A DNA stretch of 64,000 nt from an uncultured Rhizobiaceae group bacterium (GCA_947501445.1 CANMVS010000004.1:62001-126000), one strand, 5' to 3'; positions 17,565-26,721 are shown, counted from the stretch's first letter. Numbers and translations are program-made. The notes: generated by a model not told the origin, from the sequence alone.

Positions 17565-18449
17565 TTACCCGCCCACCTGATAGGCCGCCGGGGTCCAGCG
17601 ATAGATGCCGTTGAGCTTTTCCACATATCCGACGGATGGAAAGGGCATATGGTGGCCGAGCACCAGCAGCCGGTCTGTTGCCGCCATGTCGAGCATACGC
17701 TGGCGGGTTGCCGTGGCCCGCGCCGGCTCATCATCATAGGCAACCTGCCACTCAGGGTGTTGCAATGACAGGACAAAATGGTTTGTCACATCGCCCCACA
17801 AAAGCACGGCCTGCCCGTCGCTTTCAATATGATAGGCCATGTGACCGGCCGAATGACCAAAGGCCTCAACGGCCTCGATGCCCGGCACGACGCTATCGCC
17901 AGGTTCCAGAAAAACCATCTTCTGCGCCAGCGGCACAACATATTTCAAAAACAGATTTCGGTTATCCTGCCGCTGTGCGGGTATGGTTGCACCATCCTTC
18001 CAGCCATCAAATTCAGCCCGGCCAATCACATAGCGCGCATTGGGAAAGGCAGGCTGATCTGCCTCATACAGGCCGCCAATATGATCGGGATGCACATGGG
18101 TAAGGGTAACAATGTCCACATCTTCCGGCTGATAACCGGCAGCACTCAGCAATTGCCGCACCTGACCTGCGCCGCGCGCGCGGCCCGATGACCCAAGCCC
18201 CACATCGAACAGGATCAGCTGTTCACCGGTATTGACGAGATTGGGCGTGAATGAATTTTCCAGCCGGTTTGTCGGCAAAAGATTGGCCTTTGCACTGGCA
18301 GCAACCTCCTCAGCCGGCCTGTCGATGCCAAAGGGCGGGTGGATACTGTCCATTTCCATGACACCATCCAGAATGGAAGTCACTTCAAAGGACCCAAGGC
18401 GGAAACGGTTGATGTGCGGACGCAGGCGGCCAAGCAGTGGAGCGGGCAT
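17565..18449 (-). CDS. MBL-fold metallo-hydrolase
   Basis: A 294-residue metallo-beta-lactamase-fold protein. The metal motif THVHPDHIGG (H-x-H-x-D-H) is at about residues 111-120, a second histidine in FGHSAGHMAYH and a distal histidine in LVLGHHMPFP. Family members hydrolyse lactones, thioesters or esters; the N-terminal half resembles AHL-lactonase/YtnP-like proteins, but specificity is not clear. Start ATG 18449 follows AAGGAA. It is 51 bases downstream of the dehydrogenase gene on the same strand, so both may form one unit. Confidence 0.88.
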   Translation of the reverse strand: MPAPLLGRLRPHINRFRLGSFEVTSILDGVMEMDSIHPPFGIDRPAEEVAASAKANLLPTNRLENSFTPNLVNTGEQLILFDVGLGSSGRARGAGQVRQLLSAAGYQPEDVDIVTLTHVHPDHIGGLYEADQPAFPNARYVIGRAEFDGWKDGATIPAQRQDNRNLFLKYVVPLAQKMVFLEPGDSVVPGIEAVEAFGHSAGHMAYHIESDGQAVLLWGDVTNHFVLSLQHPEWQVAYDDEPARATATRQRMLDMAATDRLLVLGHHMPFPSVGYVEKLNGIYRWTPAAYQVGG

Positions 18450-18500
18450 AGTCAGTTCCTTCCTGTCAATTGTGATTTTGATCCGAATCAACCGACCTGT

Positions 18501-19373
18501 TCAATCCACCGACAAAAGATCAAAAATCTTTCTGATCGCCGCCGTGTCCTCGCCGCCGATACCCATGGTATTGGTCTGATTATAAAGGCTTGCCGTCACA
18601 TCAAACAAAGGCGTCGCCCCGCCGTTTTCATCGGCAAATTGCGCGATCAGATCCAGGTCCTTGCGCCATACATCCAGCTTCATCGTTGCGGGAAGATATT
18701 TTTGCTGCACCATCATCGGGCCACGCACCTCGAACATGCGCGATGTACCGGCACCGGCGCTGATAACGTCAAATGTCTGTTGCGGATCAAGACCGGCTTT
18801 TTCGGCCAGCGCCAGGGCCTCAGCCGCCGAGGTATTGTGGATCGCAACCAGCAGATTGGCGATCAGTTTCATCTTCATGCCATTGCCAAAGGCACCGACA
18901 AAATGTGTTTCACGTGAAAAACAGTCAAACACCGGCTGGCAGGCCTTCACCGCTTCACTGTTACCGCTCGCCAGCACCACCAGATCTCTGGCAGCCGCCT
19001 GCATACCCGTGCCGCTCAGCGGACAGTCGAGCAGGATCATGTCATGGGCCGCCAGCACATCGCGGCAGGCTGTCTTGTCCTCAATGGCCAGGGTGCTGCA
19101 TTCAACGATGATACAGCCGCTTTTTGCGTGATGACAAAGATCATGGGTCACCGCCCGCAGGGCCTGCGGCGTCGGCAGGGACGTGATCACAATGGGTGCC
19201 TGGGACGCGATTGGCCCGGCCCGCATGTCAACACCACCACCCAGCGCCGCCAGCCTGCTGCGCGCATCGTCTACAGGATCATACCCGACAACGGACAGCC
19301 CGGACGCCACCATACTGCCGGCCATTGCCGAGCCCATAATGCCCAAACCGATTACAGCTGCATCATATTGCAT
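18501..19373 (-). CDS. NAD(P)-dependent 3-hydroxyisobutyrate dehydrogenase family protein
   Basis: A 290-residue beta-hydroxyacid dehydrogenase. The dinucleotide motif is AVIGLGIMGSAMAGSM; the substrate-binding loop is DCPLSGTGMQAA (family consensus DAPVSGG); the catalytic lysine lies in FGNGMKMKLIANLLVAIHN. Substrates in this family include 3-hydroxyisobutyrate, tartronate semialdehyde and others. The start ATG 19373 is preceded by GGGGG. It is the last gene before the AT-rich insert that begins around 19.45 kb. Confidence 0.9.
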   Translation of the reverse strand: MQYDAAVIGLGIMGSAMAGSMVASGLSVVGYDPVDDARSRLAALGGGVDMRAGPIASQAPIVITSLPTPQALRAVTHDLCHHAKSGCIIVECSTLAIEDKTACRDVLAAHDMILLDCPLSGTGMQAAARDLVVLASGNSEAVKACQPVFDCFSRETHFVGAFGNGMKMKLIANLLVAIHNTSAAEALALAEKAGLDPQQTFDVISAGAGTSRMFEVRGPMMVQQKYLPATMKLDVWRKDLDLIAQFADENGGATPLFDVTASLYNQTNTMGIGGEDTAAIRKIFDLLSVD

Positions 19374-19731
19374 GTCGGCACCCCCAAAACACCAACGACC
19401 ATCTCACATCCGTATGGATACATAAAACATACCCAAGCACATCATTGATATTCGTCGGGCGAAAGGCAACCGGGAAAATGGGAATGGGGGTTTTGGGGGA
19501 TCAAATTTTGGTGGGGGAGGTGGAGAAATCCCAGTAAAGCGGTAGATTTAGGTCGCAAAGAGTCGGAGTCGAGTGTTTGCTGCTGGCGTGAAACCAAACT
19601 ACTTCGAACGTGATACTCGCCGACTATTTAACAATCAAGTTCGTACAATGGTTGGGTTTCCTTCCACTTCTATCCGTGAAAGATTAGTCCGGATTTTAAC
19701 GTAGCTGAAACGGCAAACAAAGTGGTGCGAT
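19374..19731. other. Intergenic boundary region at the left edge of the AT-rich island
   Basis: 358 bases without a supported gene. A strikingly G-rich run (about 19475-19535, with several GGGG tracts) lies where composition changes from the flanking GC-rich cluster to the AT-rich operon. I found no tRNA end or direct repeat that would define an attachment site. Confidence 0.5.
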
Positions 19732-20853
19732 ATGAATTTTTTAAGAAGCCCAAATCAGCAGGATCTCTCTTGGTTCATAGATATGCTGACGCAAAATCGC
19801 CTTGAACTCAACCCTCCATACCAAAGGAAAAGCGTCTGGACCTACAAAGATAAACAGTTCTTTTTAGATACTGTTTTCAACAATTTCCCTTGTCCAGCTG
19901 TATATCTTCAAAAGGAAAATACTTCCAAGGGCCCTTTGTACAACGTCGTTGATGGAAAACAGCGTCTCAGCACTGTTCTTGACTTTCATTCCGGAAAAAT
20001 CCGGTTGGCAAAGAATTTTGGAATATCGCGACTTCGAGGGCAGAAATTTACTGATCTTTCGGATGGGGACGTATCTGATTTTTATAACTATATATTTATG
20101 GTCGAGCAAATTCGCTCAGACGTTCAAGTAGATTGGGGGGAAGTTTTCCAGCGTGTTAACAAAAACCAAAAGAAATTGGGAGAGCAAGAACTTCGTCATG
20201 CTCGTTTCGACGGTTGGTTGATTGAGAGAGCTGAGACCGAGCTTTCTGAGAGCCCACTTTGGAAACGTTTTGGAGTTTCTACCAGCGCGCGCTCGAGACG
20301 GATGAAAGATGTGGAGTTCGTTTCGATACTTATGCTAGTCCTATTGGAGCGTAAGTTTGTTGGATTCCCCCAGGATAAAATTGACGAACTATACGCTAAG
20401 TATGATTTTACGTTTTCAGAATTGCCAGATTCAGAAGACGAAATTCAACTAGATGATGATGTTGACGAGTTCTTTTTTGGCACAACCAAAGAAACTGTTA
20501 CGGAATTCAACCGCACGTTTGATCAGTGCAAAAATTTCCTATCCAAGATGGAAGACCACAATAATTGTGTAACTGAGCATAAGCGCAGAATTACAACAGA
20601 CCTCTACTCGTTGTGGGCAGCTGTGGCGCTGGAAGCCGACGTAATTCAGATGCAAGCCTCCACCGTCGCAGAAAAGTATTCAAACTTCATTTCACAAGTT
20701 GATGACGCATTTGCGTTGACCAAAGATGGGATGCCCACCGACAATTTGGATAAACACGTGCAACTCTATTTTGGGAATAGTACGGGTGCGGCAACTGAGG
20801 TAGATAACCGAAAGAGAAGGCACGAGGCCCTTTTGGAGTTTCTGAGGCAATGA
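19732..20853 (+). CDS. DUF262 domain protein (ParB-like, GmrSD N-terminal type)
   Basis: A 373-residue protein. The N-terminal 90 residues match DUF262: PPYQR at 28-32, then K-x-V-W, and DGKQR at 74-78 followed by LSTVLDF. This ParB/sulfiredoxin-like domain binds or hydrolyses nucleotides and is the N-terminal half of the type IV restriction enzyme GmrSD; DUF262 proteins occur in many defence islands. The remaining ~260 residues are mostly helical and acidic and show no HNH/DUF1524 nuclease motif. The ribosome site is weak. Its stop overlaps the next start (ATGA), so the two are translationally coupled. Codon use is AT-rich compared with the flanks. Confidence 0.85.
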   Translation: MNFLRSPNQQDLSWFIDMLTQNRLELNPPYQRKSVWTYKDKQFFLDTVFNNFPCPAVYLQKENTSKGPLYNVVDGKQRLSTVLDFHSGKIRLAKNFGISRLRGQKFTDLSDGDVSDFYNYIFMVEQIRSDVQVDWGEVFQRVNKNQKKLGEQELRHARFDGWLIERAETELSESPLWKRFGVSTSARSRRMKDVEFVSILMLVLLERKFVGFPQDKIDELYAKYDFTFSELPDSEDEIQLDDDVDEFFFGTTKETVTEFNRTFDQCKNFLSKMEDHNNCVTEHKRRITTDLYSLWAAVALEADVIQMQASTVAEKYSNFISQVDDAFALTKDGMPTDNLDKHVQLYFGNSTGAATEVDNRKRRHEALLEFLRQ

Positions 20854-21836
20854 ATTCAAAGGTTGAGGCATCAATAAGGCGCGCGCACTCATACCTCAAC
20901 GAACAGTACATGACCGTTCAAGTGGAAGTGCGAGAGCAACTGAGAGAAACCTGCGAAATACAGAAGTGGGTATTTGAAGATCGGTTGAAGAGCCCCGAAT
21001 CCTTTGCATCCAAGTTGATGACAGGCCGATTTCAAGGATATGATATTGACGACTTCTACGCGTGCACTGTCGTTGTCCCCAACCTCCGGGGTGTCTCTGA
21101 GGCAGTTAAACTTGTGACTGAGTGCCTTGATGTTATTGAGAAAAAGCCAGGCGACGAGACCAAAGCATTGCCAACAAGCTTCGGCTTCGATTCTGTCAGG
21201 CTTTATTGTCGGACAATACCAAGTGTTAACCAACAAAAACGCAGTGACCTAAAATTTGAGGTACAAATTAAGACACTTCTGGAACATGCTTGGGCGAAAG
21301 CTACTCACGACTTTTCTTACAAAGGAGCGGAAGCAAGCTGGGCAAAAGAGCGTTTGTCCGCACAAATTAAGGCAGTATTGGACAACGTTGATTTGTCCAT
21401 CAATGAGATGGAGAATATTGCAGCATCCAAGTTTTTGAATCGGCGAAATCCAAATTATGAAATGCTGAGCCAAATAACGACCTACTTGAAAAGTGAATTT
21501 GGTACTAGCTCTGACGAGCACGGCCATGACTACAAGCGCATGGCGGAGAACATCAAACGTATTTTGACACGAGCCGATATCTCACTTGATGAATTGAAAG
21601 CTTGCATGGCCGAGGAAGAACGCTTGGGCAGAGGTAAAAAGTCCGTCAATCTTTCATTGTCTTCTAGCCTCTTGCTTGGCCTTCTCACTCATCAATCCGA
21701 GAAGATGAACCAAGCGCTAAAACGTAAAGATAGTCGGAGGCCAGTTACGATTCCTCTAGAAGTCGTTGAAGAATGTGATCTGGATACTAAGGATTTCAAG
21801 GACGTCTCCGTTTTAAAACACTACAAGGCGACTTAG
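20850..21836 (+). CDS. RelA/SpoT-type nucleotidyltransferase domain protein
   Basis: A 328-residue protein whose first ~160 residues follow the (p)ppGpp synthetase fold. Matches in order: RLKSPESFASKL (45-56), the ATP-side motif (R-x-K-S-x-x-S); DDFYACTVVVPN (67-78), matching D-I-x-G-x-R with the aspartate kept; GFDSVRL (112-118), matching G-Y-x-S-x-H with F for Y and R for H; EVQIKT (137-142) with the catalytic glutamate, then HAWAKATHDFSYK. No HD hydrolase is present. Residues 160-328 are a helical tail of unknown role. Small RelA/SpoT proteins can make alarmones or act as toxins that pyrophosphorylate nucleotides or tRNA. Position between DUF262 and methyltransferase genes suggests a defence role. 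Confidence 0.85.
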   Translation: MNSKVEASIRRAHSYLNEQYMTVQVEVREQLRETCEIQKWVFEDRLKSPESFASKLMTGRFQGYDIDDFYACTVVVPNLRGVSEAVKLVTECLDVIEKKPGDETKALPTSFGFDSVRLYCRTIPSVNQQKRSDLKFEVQIKTLLEHAWAKATHDFSYKGAEASWAKERLSAQIKAVLDNVDLSINEMENIAASKFLNRRNPNYEMLSQITTYLKSEFGTSSDEHGHDYKRMAENIKRILTRADISLDELKACMAEEERLGRGKKSVNLSLSSSLLLGLLTHQSEKMNQALKRKDSRRPVTIPLEVVEECDLDTKDFKDVSVLKHYKAT

Positions 21837-21837
21837 G

Positions 21838-23451
21838 TTGCCTTCGGATGACAGAAGACCGCTGGGTGTGGTTTACACACCACACTCCGTTTCTAAGAGT
21901 GTTGTGCGGCTTGCGTTGGAGGTAAGTCAGGCAGTCCGTCATAGAATACTAGAACCCAGCGTTGGTGACGGGTCATTTTTGGAAGCCATTACAACAGAAT
22001 TCTGTGGCATCGCAAATGTAACAGCCATTGATATAGACTCGAAAGTGATCGACGAGGTCATCAGACAATATCGAGGCAAATTTTCCCAGGACTCGAAGTT
22101 TTTGGCGGGCGATTTCTTAGAATTCGCCATTGCAAATTCGCACCAGAAATTCGACCTGATCGTCGGAAACCCACCATTTGTTCGAAAGCACGATTTTTCA
22201 CCCGAATTTAGGGTGTCAGTCCAGAAATTGAGTCACGCAACGGGATATGATCTCAAGCATTTAAAGAATGCATGGGCAGCATTTATAGTTGCAGCGCATA
22301 GTCTTCTATCTATGAAGGGGTTACTTGCATTCATCGTCCCATATGAGCTTGTGAATGTCGATTATGGGCTCACTCTTCAAAAAGAAATTTTCAGCGATTT
22401 CCAACGTGTAGACATTTATGTTCCAGCGGAGCGTGCATTTAAAACTATTGAACAAGACGCTGTAGTTTTTGTTGCGCAGAAAATAAGCAGCCAGCCAGCT
22501 GGAGTTTATGTACACGGCACCCAAGCGTTAGATACACTGTCCCAAAGGAGTACTATCGTTGAATCGAAAATCAACACGGTCAACTCGGACTTTGCCTCTC
22601 TGGATTCAAAGGCTCATCTACTGGACCAGGAATCCCTTTCTCTCATAAAGCGCCTCAAATGTGCTCTCCCACCCTTGTCTGAATACTGCAGAACCGCACC
22701 CGGAATAGTGACCGGGGCAAACGAATTTTTCATTTTAAGCGAACAGGAAATTCTCAAAAGAGATTTGCAGAAATGGTGTATGCCAATCCTAAAGAAGGGT
22801 AGTTACTTGCGCCATCACCCTGTCCTATCAGCAGAAAACCTAACAGATATTCAGTCTCGCCATCCCGCCCATCTCCTCAACTTGGAGGGAATGAACGTGC
22901 AACATCTTCCTGATGCATTGGCAGCCTACATTGAAACTGGAGAAGCGGCCGGTTATTCGCAGGGATACAAATGCAGAAATAGAAAACCTTGGTACGCGGT
23001 TCCAATTGTCAAAGCTCAGCCTGCCTTTTTCTTTAAGCGTTCGTTTCGCTATCCGCGGATTGTGATAAACACCGCGAACGTGCTCACCACCGACACCGCA
23101 TATGGCATTGCACCGCTCAATGGAGCCACGGCAAGAAGTATATGCTTTTCATTCTATAACACTCTAACTCTTCTTTTTTCCGAAATATTCGGAAGGTTTT
23201 ACGGTGGAGGGGTCTTAGAGCTCACTCCTAAAGAATTTCGTAGTCTGCCTTTCTGCCATCACAAACCATCAGAAACTGAGTTTGAAGCATTTTTACAAGT
23301 GCATGAATCTGGGGGGGACCTAGGTCTCAATTCCGCGATATTTGGGGACTCTTGGCTTCGGAATGAGCTGGCAATGGAGCATGCTGAAATCGAAAAACTC
23401 CGGCAAGCTTGGCTAATTCTCAGGAATCATAGATTACGTCATGGGCGGTAA
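21838..23451 (+). CDS. Class I N6-adenine DNA methyltransferase (Eco57I/TaqI type)
   Basis: A 537-residue protein. GVVYTP (10-15) is the motif X region, ILEPSVGDGSF (37-47) the SAM-binding motif I, IDIDS (64-68) motif II and NPPF (111-114) the catalytic motif IV. The C-terminal ~250 residues resemble a TaqI-like target-recognition domain. No PD-(D/E)xK or other nuclease motif is evident, so cutting, if any, would need a partner. The start is a TTG one base after the upstream stop; no ATG exists before motif X. It is the third gene of the DUF262/RelA-SpoT operon. Confidence 0.9.
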   Translation: MPSDDRRPLGVVYTPHSVSKSVVRLALEVSQAVRHRILEPSVGDGSFLEAITTEFCGIANVTAIDIDSKVIDEVIRQYRGKFSQDSKFLAGDFLEFAIANSHQKFDLIVGNPPFVRKHDFSPEFRVSVQKLSHATGYDLKHLKNAWAAFIVAAHSLLSMKGLLAFIVPYELVNVDYGLTLQKEIFSDFQRVDIYVPAERAFKTIEQDAVVFVAQKISSQPAGVYVHGTQALDTLSQRSTIVESKINTVNSDFASLDSKAHLLDQESLSLIKRLKCALPPLSEYCRTAPGIVTGANEFFILSEQEILKRDLQKWCMPILKKGSYLRHHPVLSAENLTDIQSRHPAHLLNLEGMNVQHLPDALAAYIETGEAAGYSQGYKCRNRKPWYAVPIVKAQPAFFFKRSFRYPRIVINTANVLTTDTAYGIAPLNGATARSICFSFYNTLTLLFSEIFGRFYGGGVLELTPKEFRSLPFCHHKPSETEFEAFLQVHESGGDLGLNSAIFGDSWLRNELAMEHAEIEKLRQAWLILRNHRLRHGR

Positions 23452-23576
23452 TTTTGTCTCTTCCAAATGGACCATAGCGCGAATGATTTGATGTTTCCAA
23501 TGTAATTTCCGACGCAATACGCGGACCTAATTTAACTTTACTCTAGCAAGCTTTACTAATCTTGGGGTATTTCAAA

Positions 23577-24917
23577 ATGGTAAATTATGTCGCGGTATTT
23601 AGGCGCAAGTTAACTGCTGTATTGACAAAGCTATTTTTTGCACTTGTGGACAAGATGATCAACAGCAAAGCTAAGCGCTTTACTAAAATATCGTCCCGCT
23701 GTCGTGTTGCCTGCAACCTCAATGTATGGGCCAAAATTTCTAATAGCAAACCGGTAGATTTTGAATCCTCTCTATATCAAGAAATGGATAAAGCTGTGAC
23801 TTTCTACCTGATGCAATCGTTCACGTCGCGAGACTCGATAGGTTTACTGGAGGGTCAAATCCTTCGTTACAACTACTTATTCTGGATAATTCGAAAAAAT
23901 GAATCCGACAAAAGGAAACAATACTACAGGTTTGTGTTAAAATATCGCATTGCAGATATTTTAAAAAATTATGTCAATATACAAAATTGTATAAATAAAT
24001 GTGCGACTGATGAAATTTCTGAACTCGAATCCAAACTTGGAATAGATGTAAGTGCAGAATTCTGGACGAAGTTAGTATTAACCGACAAACTGCCCGCTCA
24101 ACTCCGCAAAAAATGCAAACCGAGATCCATACTTTCATACTTGAAAAAGGAAATTAAGACCACCAAACGTGACCTCTCTTACAATAATTATCTCAAATTC
24201 GATTTTTCACCTTCTGACATAACCGCGTTTGTTTCGTTGTCGGGAACTTTATTGCTGCTCCTAGGATATTTGCAGGTTGCCGCTGTAAATTCCTATTTCG
24301 GAGTCCCATACCAACGCTACTTTGGAATCTCTGACTACATCGCAAGCAGTGTTAGTGCAGTAGATAATTATTTGGTGGCTGCGTTAATTGCATTCCTTTT
24401 CGTTTTCCTGTCGCTTGCCACAGCAAATACCGTCTCCTTGTATTCAGCGAAAATTGAAGAACGTTCTTCGTTCGGAAGTATAGACAACTGGTTCCTGCAC
24501 TTCACTGGACTCTCGGCTCTAGCGGCAATGACTGCGGTGTTCTTCACAAAATGGAGAATTGAACCGATTATGCTTTTTGTTACCTGCATGTATCTAGGCG
24601 CGCCCATGGTCCGATATTTTTGTCTCCGATTCTTTGTTAGCCCTCCAAAGGCATACATGTTCTCGACCCTCGTATTTGTGGCGTTCGTAAACGGCGGTGT
24701 AGGTGTGGTCACAGAAATAAATCATGTGATCGATTCAAAAGGAGGGCCTCCTGTTCGTATTTTCAAATTTGTCGATGCAGATTACACGGAGCCGGATTGG
24801 TTTGTGCTCGCGATAACTAGTGACTTTGTGATTTTGAGGCGGCAAAATAATGGGTTCATACAGGTGCGCGCCAAGTCGGACCTTAAGTTGATAGAAGACG
24901 TTATTGAAGACTCGTGA
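23577..24917 (+). CDS. Polytopic membrane protein of unknown function
   Basis: A 446-residue protein. Residues 1-210 are hydrophilic and basic; the C-terminal half has about five hydrophobic segments (beginning ITAFVSLSGTLLLLLGY, YLVAALIAFLFVFLSLA, WFLHFTGLSALAAMTAVF, IMLFVTCMYLGAPMV and YMFSTLVFVAFVNGGVG), ending in a ~60-residue tail. I do not recognise a family. GGGG lies eight bases before the ATG at 23577; a TTG at 23562 is possible. It follows the methyltransferase gene by 125 bases on the same strand and shares its AT-rich composition, so it may belong to the same system, for instance as a membrane effector. That is inference. Confidence 0.72.
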   Translation: MVNYVAVFRRKLTAVLTKLFFALVDKMINSKAKRFTKISSRCRVACNLNVWAKISNSKPVDFESSLYQEMDKAVTFYLMQSFTSRDSIGLLEGQILRYNYLFWIIRKNESDKRKQYYRFVLKYRIADILKNYVNIQNCINKCATDEISELESKLGIDVSAEFWTKLVLTDKLPAQLRKKCKPRSILSYLKKEIKTTKRDLSYNNYLKFDFSPSDITAFVSLSGTLLLLLGYLQVAAVNSYFGVPYQRYFGISDYIASSVSAVDNYLVAALIAFLFVFLSLATANTVSLYSAKIEERSSFGSIDNWFLHFTGLSALAAMTAVFFTKWRIEPIMLFVTCMYLGAPMVRYFCLRFFVSPPKAYMFSTLVFVAFVNGGVGVVTEINHVIDSKGGPPVRIFKFVDADYTEPDWFVLAITSDFVILRRQNNGFIQVRAKSDLKLIEDVIEDS

Positions 24918-25279
24918 TTGTTAACAATCTGACTGGATAAAATAGACAGCTGGGAAGGTTTCCTATTGGCACTAAACTACAATCGGTGAAGTGGACTGGG
25001 GAAATGGAAACCTCAAATGCATATAACGCGGGTTCAGCGACCTTCGGCAAGAAGGCCGCTAAACGTCCGCAAATGCCAGAAGCTGCCGCCGATCTAAATC
25101 TATTGTCTCATTCATCGCAGCCTTTGGAAGAACGAAGTCGTCCCACGTGCCCTCAGAACCCATCGACAGCCAGACTGAACGCACATTGCCTCCTTTCACC
25201 ATGCCAGCCACCCCCCGCTCACAAAAGCGTGTTCAGCCGGTAACTTTTTCCAAACGATCTCACGTTGTAGTGTTGCATC
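24918..25279. other. Intergenic right edge of the AT-rich island
   Basis: 362 bases with no convincing gene. One open frame at 24986-25243 (85 codons) has neither a good ribosome site nor protein-like composition. Composition returns to GC-rich by about 25.2 kb. Confidence 0.45.
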
Positions 25280-25657
25280 ATGCGTGCATTGGTTTCGATC
25301 CTGCTGGTTTTTAGTTTTATGTCGGTTTCGGCACTTGTCGGCTATGACAGGACCGATGCTGCCGTCATTGCCTATAATGGGCAGGGTTTTGGTGAACTTG
25401 TGCAGCAGCCTGCCGATAGGCAGGCCATTGCGGATGATCTGCAATCAACGGTCGCCGATAATACGGGCGATGAATGTCCGTGCAGTAAAAAATCGGATTC
25501 ACTGACCTTGACCTGCGGGGTGACGCTCGCCCTGTCCGGTGTTGACGGGGGCGATTGTCTGCCCGGCGTCACAAAAGCCTGGTTTGCCTTTGAGCATGCT
25601 GATCGCAAATCCGGGATGATGTACCTTTTACAACGACCTCCCCGGCAACGCCTTTAG
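25280..25657 (+). CDS. Small exported hypothetical protein with cysteine motif
   Basis: A 125-residue protein starting with a hydrophobic signal or anchor (MRALVSILLVFSFMSVSALV) followed by a polar body with CPC (CPCSKK) and two further cysteines, and ending in a basic RPPRQRL tail. I do not recognise a family. The ribosome site is weak. A REP-like element begins about 40 bases downstream, and the L,D-transpeptidase operon follows on the same strand. Confidence 0.5.
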   Translation: MRALVSILLVFSFMSVSALVGYDRTDAAVIAYNGQGFGELVQQPADRQAIADDLQSTVADNTGDECPCSKKSDSLTLTCGVTLALSGVDGGDCLPGVTKAWFAFEHADRKSGMMYLLQRPPRQRL

Positions 25658-25698
25658 AACAAATTGTTGCGCACGCACCGCCTGCGCCCTCATGCCTG

Positions 25699-25796
25699 GA
25701 CCGTTCCCGTTTTGTCAAAGGTGACACAACGGTTTCGGCCTTTGAATTTGTTGATGCATTCAGTTTTGGCCGATCCCGTCAAAATCTGAATGGCTC
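25699..25796 (+). repeat. REP-like two-hairpin element, diverged copy
   Basis: Starts GACCGTTCCCG and ends GTCAAAATCTGAATGGCTC; about one in eight positions differs from the copies at 32157 and 32602, including in the stem arms. It lies downstream of the small exported protein gene. Confidence 0.75.
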
Positions 25797-26028
25797 CAAA
25801 AGGATTGCTATCATGCAGACAAGATGTCCTGTCACGACGGGAGGCAAAGCCTCCAATCGCGCCCGCAGTGTCACTGACGCGGTTTTTCCATCAAGCGACA
25901 ATGGCTTCGAAACAGCGATGCGCCTGGCGTATCCGCCAGGGTCAGCGCTGGTGTTGCCGCCGGTGTTGCCGCCCTGGCGCGGAACATCACGGCCCGCTTG
26001 TCGTTAACCCATCAGGAACCTGAAAAAA

Positions 26029-26721
26029 ATGAACAACATACAATCCGGCCAACCCCGGCGGGCGTTTTTGCGCACCCTTGGGAGTTTCGGCCTGCTGACC
26101 GCTGCCGGCTGTACAACCGCCAGTGACCCGAACACCCGCGACCCGTCTGGAACGAAACAGGGAATATCGCCACGCTCGAGCAGGGCACTTTACCGGGCTC
26201 TGCCGAATGAAAAATTTCCCATTCCGGCGGTAAAGCCGGGGCAATTACCGCAAAAATATCAACGCCGCCGCGTCAGCTACCGCACATCCGAAAAGCCCGG
26301 CACGGTGATTGTCGATACGGGCAATTTCTACCTCTATCACGTGGAACCGGGCGGCAGCGCCATGCGCTATGGTGTTGGTCTGGGACGGGCGGGATTTGCC
26401 TGGTCGGGACGCGCCCGCATTGCCTGGAAACGCAAATGGCCGACCTGGACACCGCCCGGTGACATGATCAGGCGGGAACCGCAGCTCAGCAAATGGAGCG
26501 CGCAAAATGGTGGCATGCCACCGGGCCTGAACAACCCGCTGGGTTCGCGTGCCCTCTACATATTTCAGGGTAAGCGGGACACGCTCTACAGGCTTCACGG
26601 CACGCCGCAGGTGGCCTCAATCGGCCGCGCAGTCTCCAGCGGCTGTGTGCGCCTCGTCAATCAGGATGTCATCGACTTGTATGACCGGGTGCAATCGGGG
26701 TCAGCCATCGTGGTTATCTAG
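26029..26721 (+). CDS. L,D-transpeptidase (YkuD domain), Tat-type lipoprotein
   Basis: A 230-residue protein. The N-terminus has a twin arginine (PRRAFLRTLG) and then a lipobox (LTAAGC), so it is probably exported folded by Tat and lipidated. The YkuD domain covers about residues 93-230, with the catalytic block LHGTPQVASIGRAVSSGCVR giving histidine and nucleophilic cysteine (HGT ... SxGC(V/I)R). The family makes 3-3 cross-links in peptidoglycan or attaches proteins to it. AGGAA precedes the ATG. Two downstream genes overlap or nearly touch, forming a likely operon. Confidence 0.92.
   Translation: MNNIQSGQPRRAFLRTLGSFGLLTAAGCTTASDPNTRDPSGTKQGISPRSSRALYRALPNEKFPIPAVKPGQLPQKYQRRRVSYRTSEKPGTVIVDTGNFYLYHVEPGGSAMRYGVGLGRAGFAWSGRARIAWKRKWPTWTPPGDMIRREPQLSKWSAQNGGMPPGLNNPLGSRALYIFQGKRDTLYRLHGTPQVASIGRAVSSGCVRLVNQDVIDLYDRVQSGSAIVVI

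Noticed and set aside
19475-19535. Possible tRNA-derived attachment site at the left island edge
   Set aside because: G-rich but lacks a T-arm consensus and has no matching direct repeat at the right edge near 25.0 kb.
24986-25243. Open reading frame of 85 codons
   Set aside because: No ribosome site, no family resemblance and unnatural composition at the island edge.
25813-26007. 64-codon frame before the L,D-transpeptidase
   Set aside because: Composition dominated by low-complexity proline/arginine and two small hairpins (GGAGGC/GCCTCC, CTGGCG/CGCCAG); not convincing as a protein.
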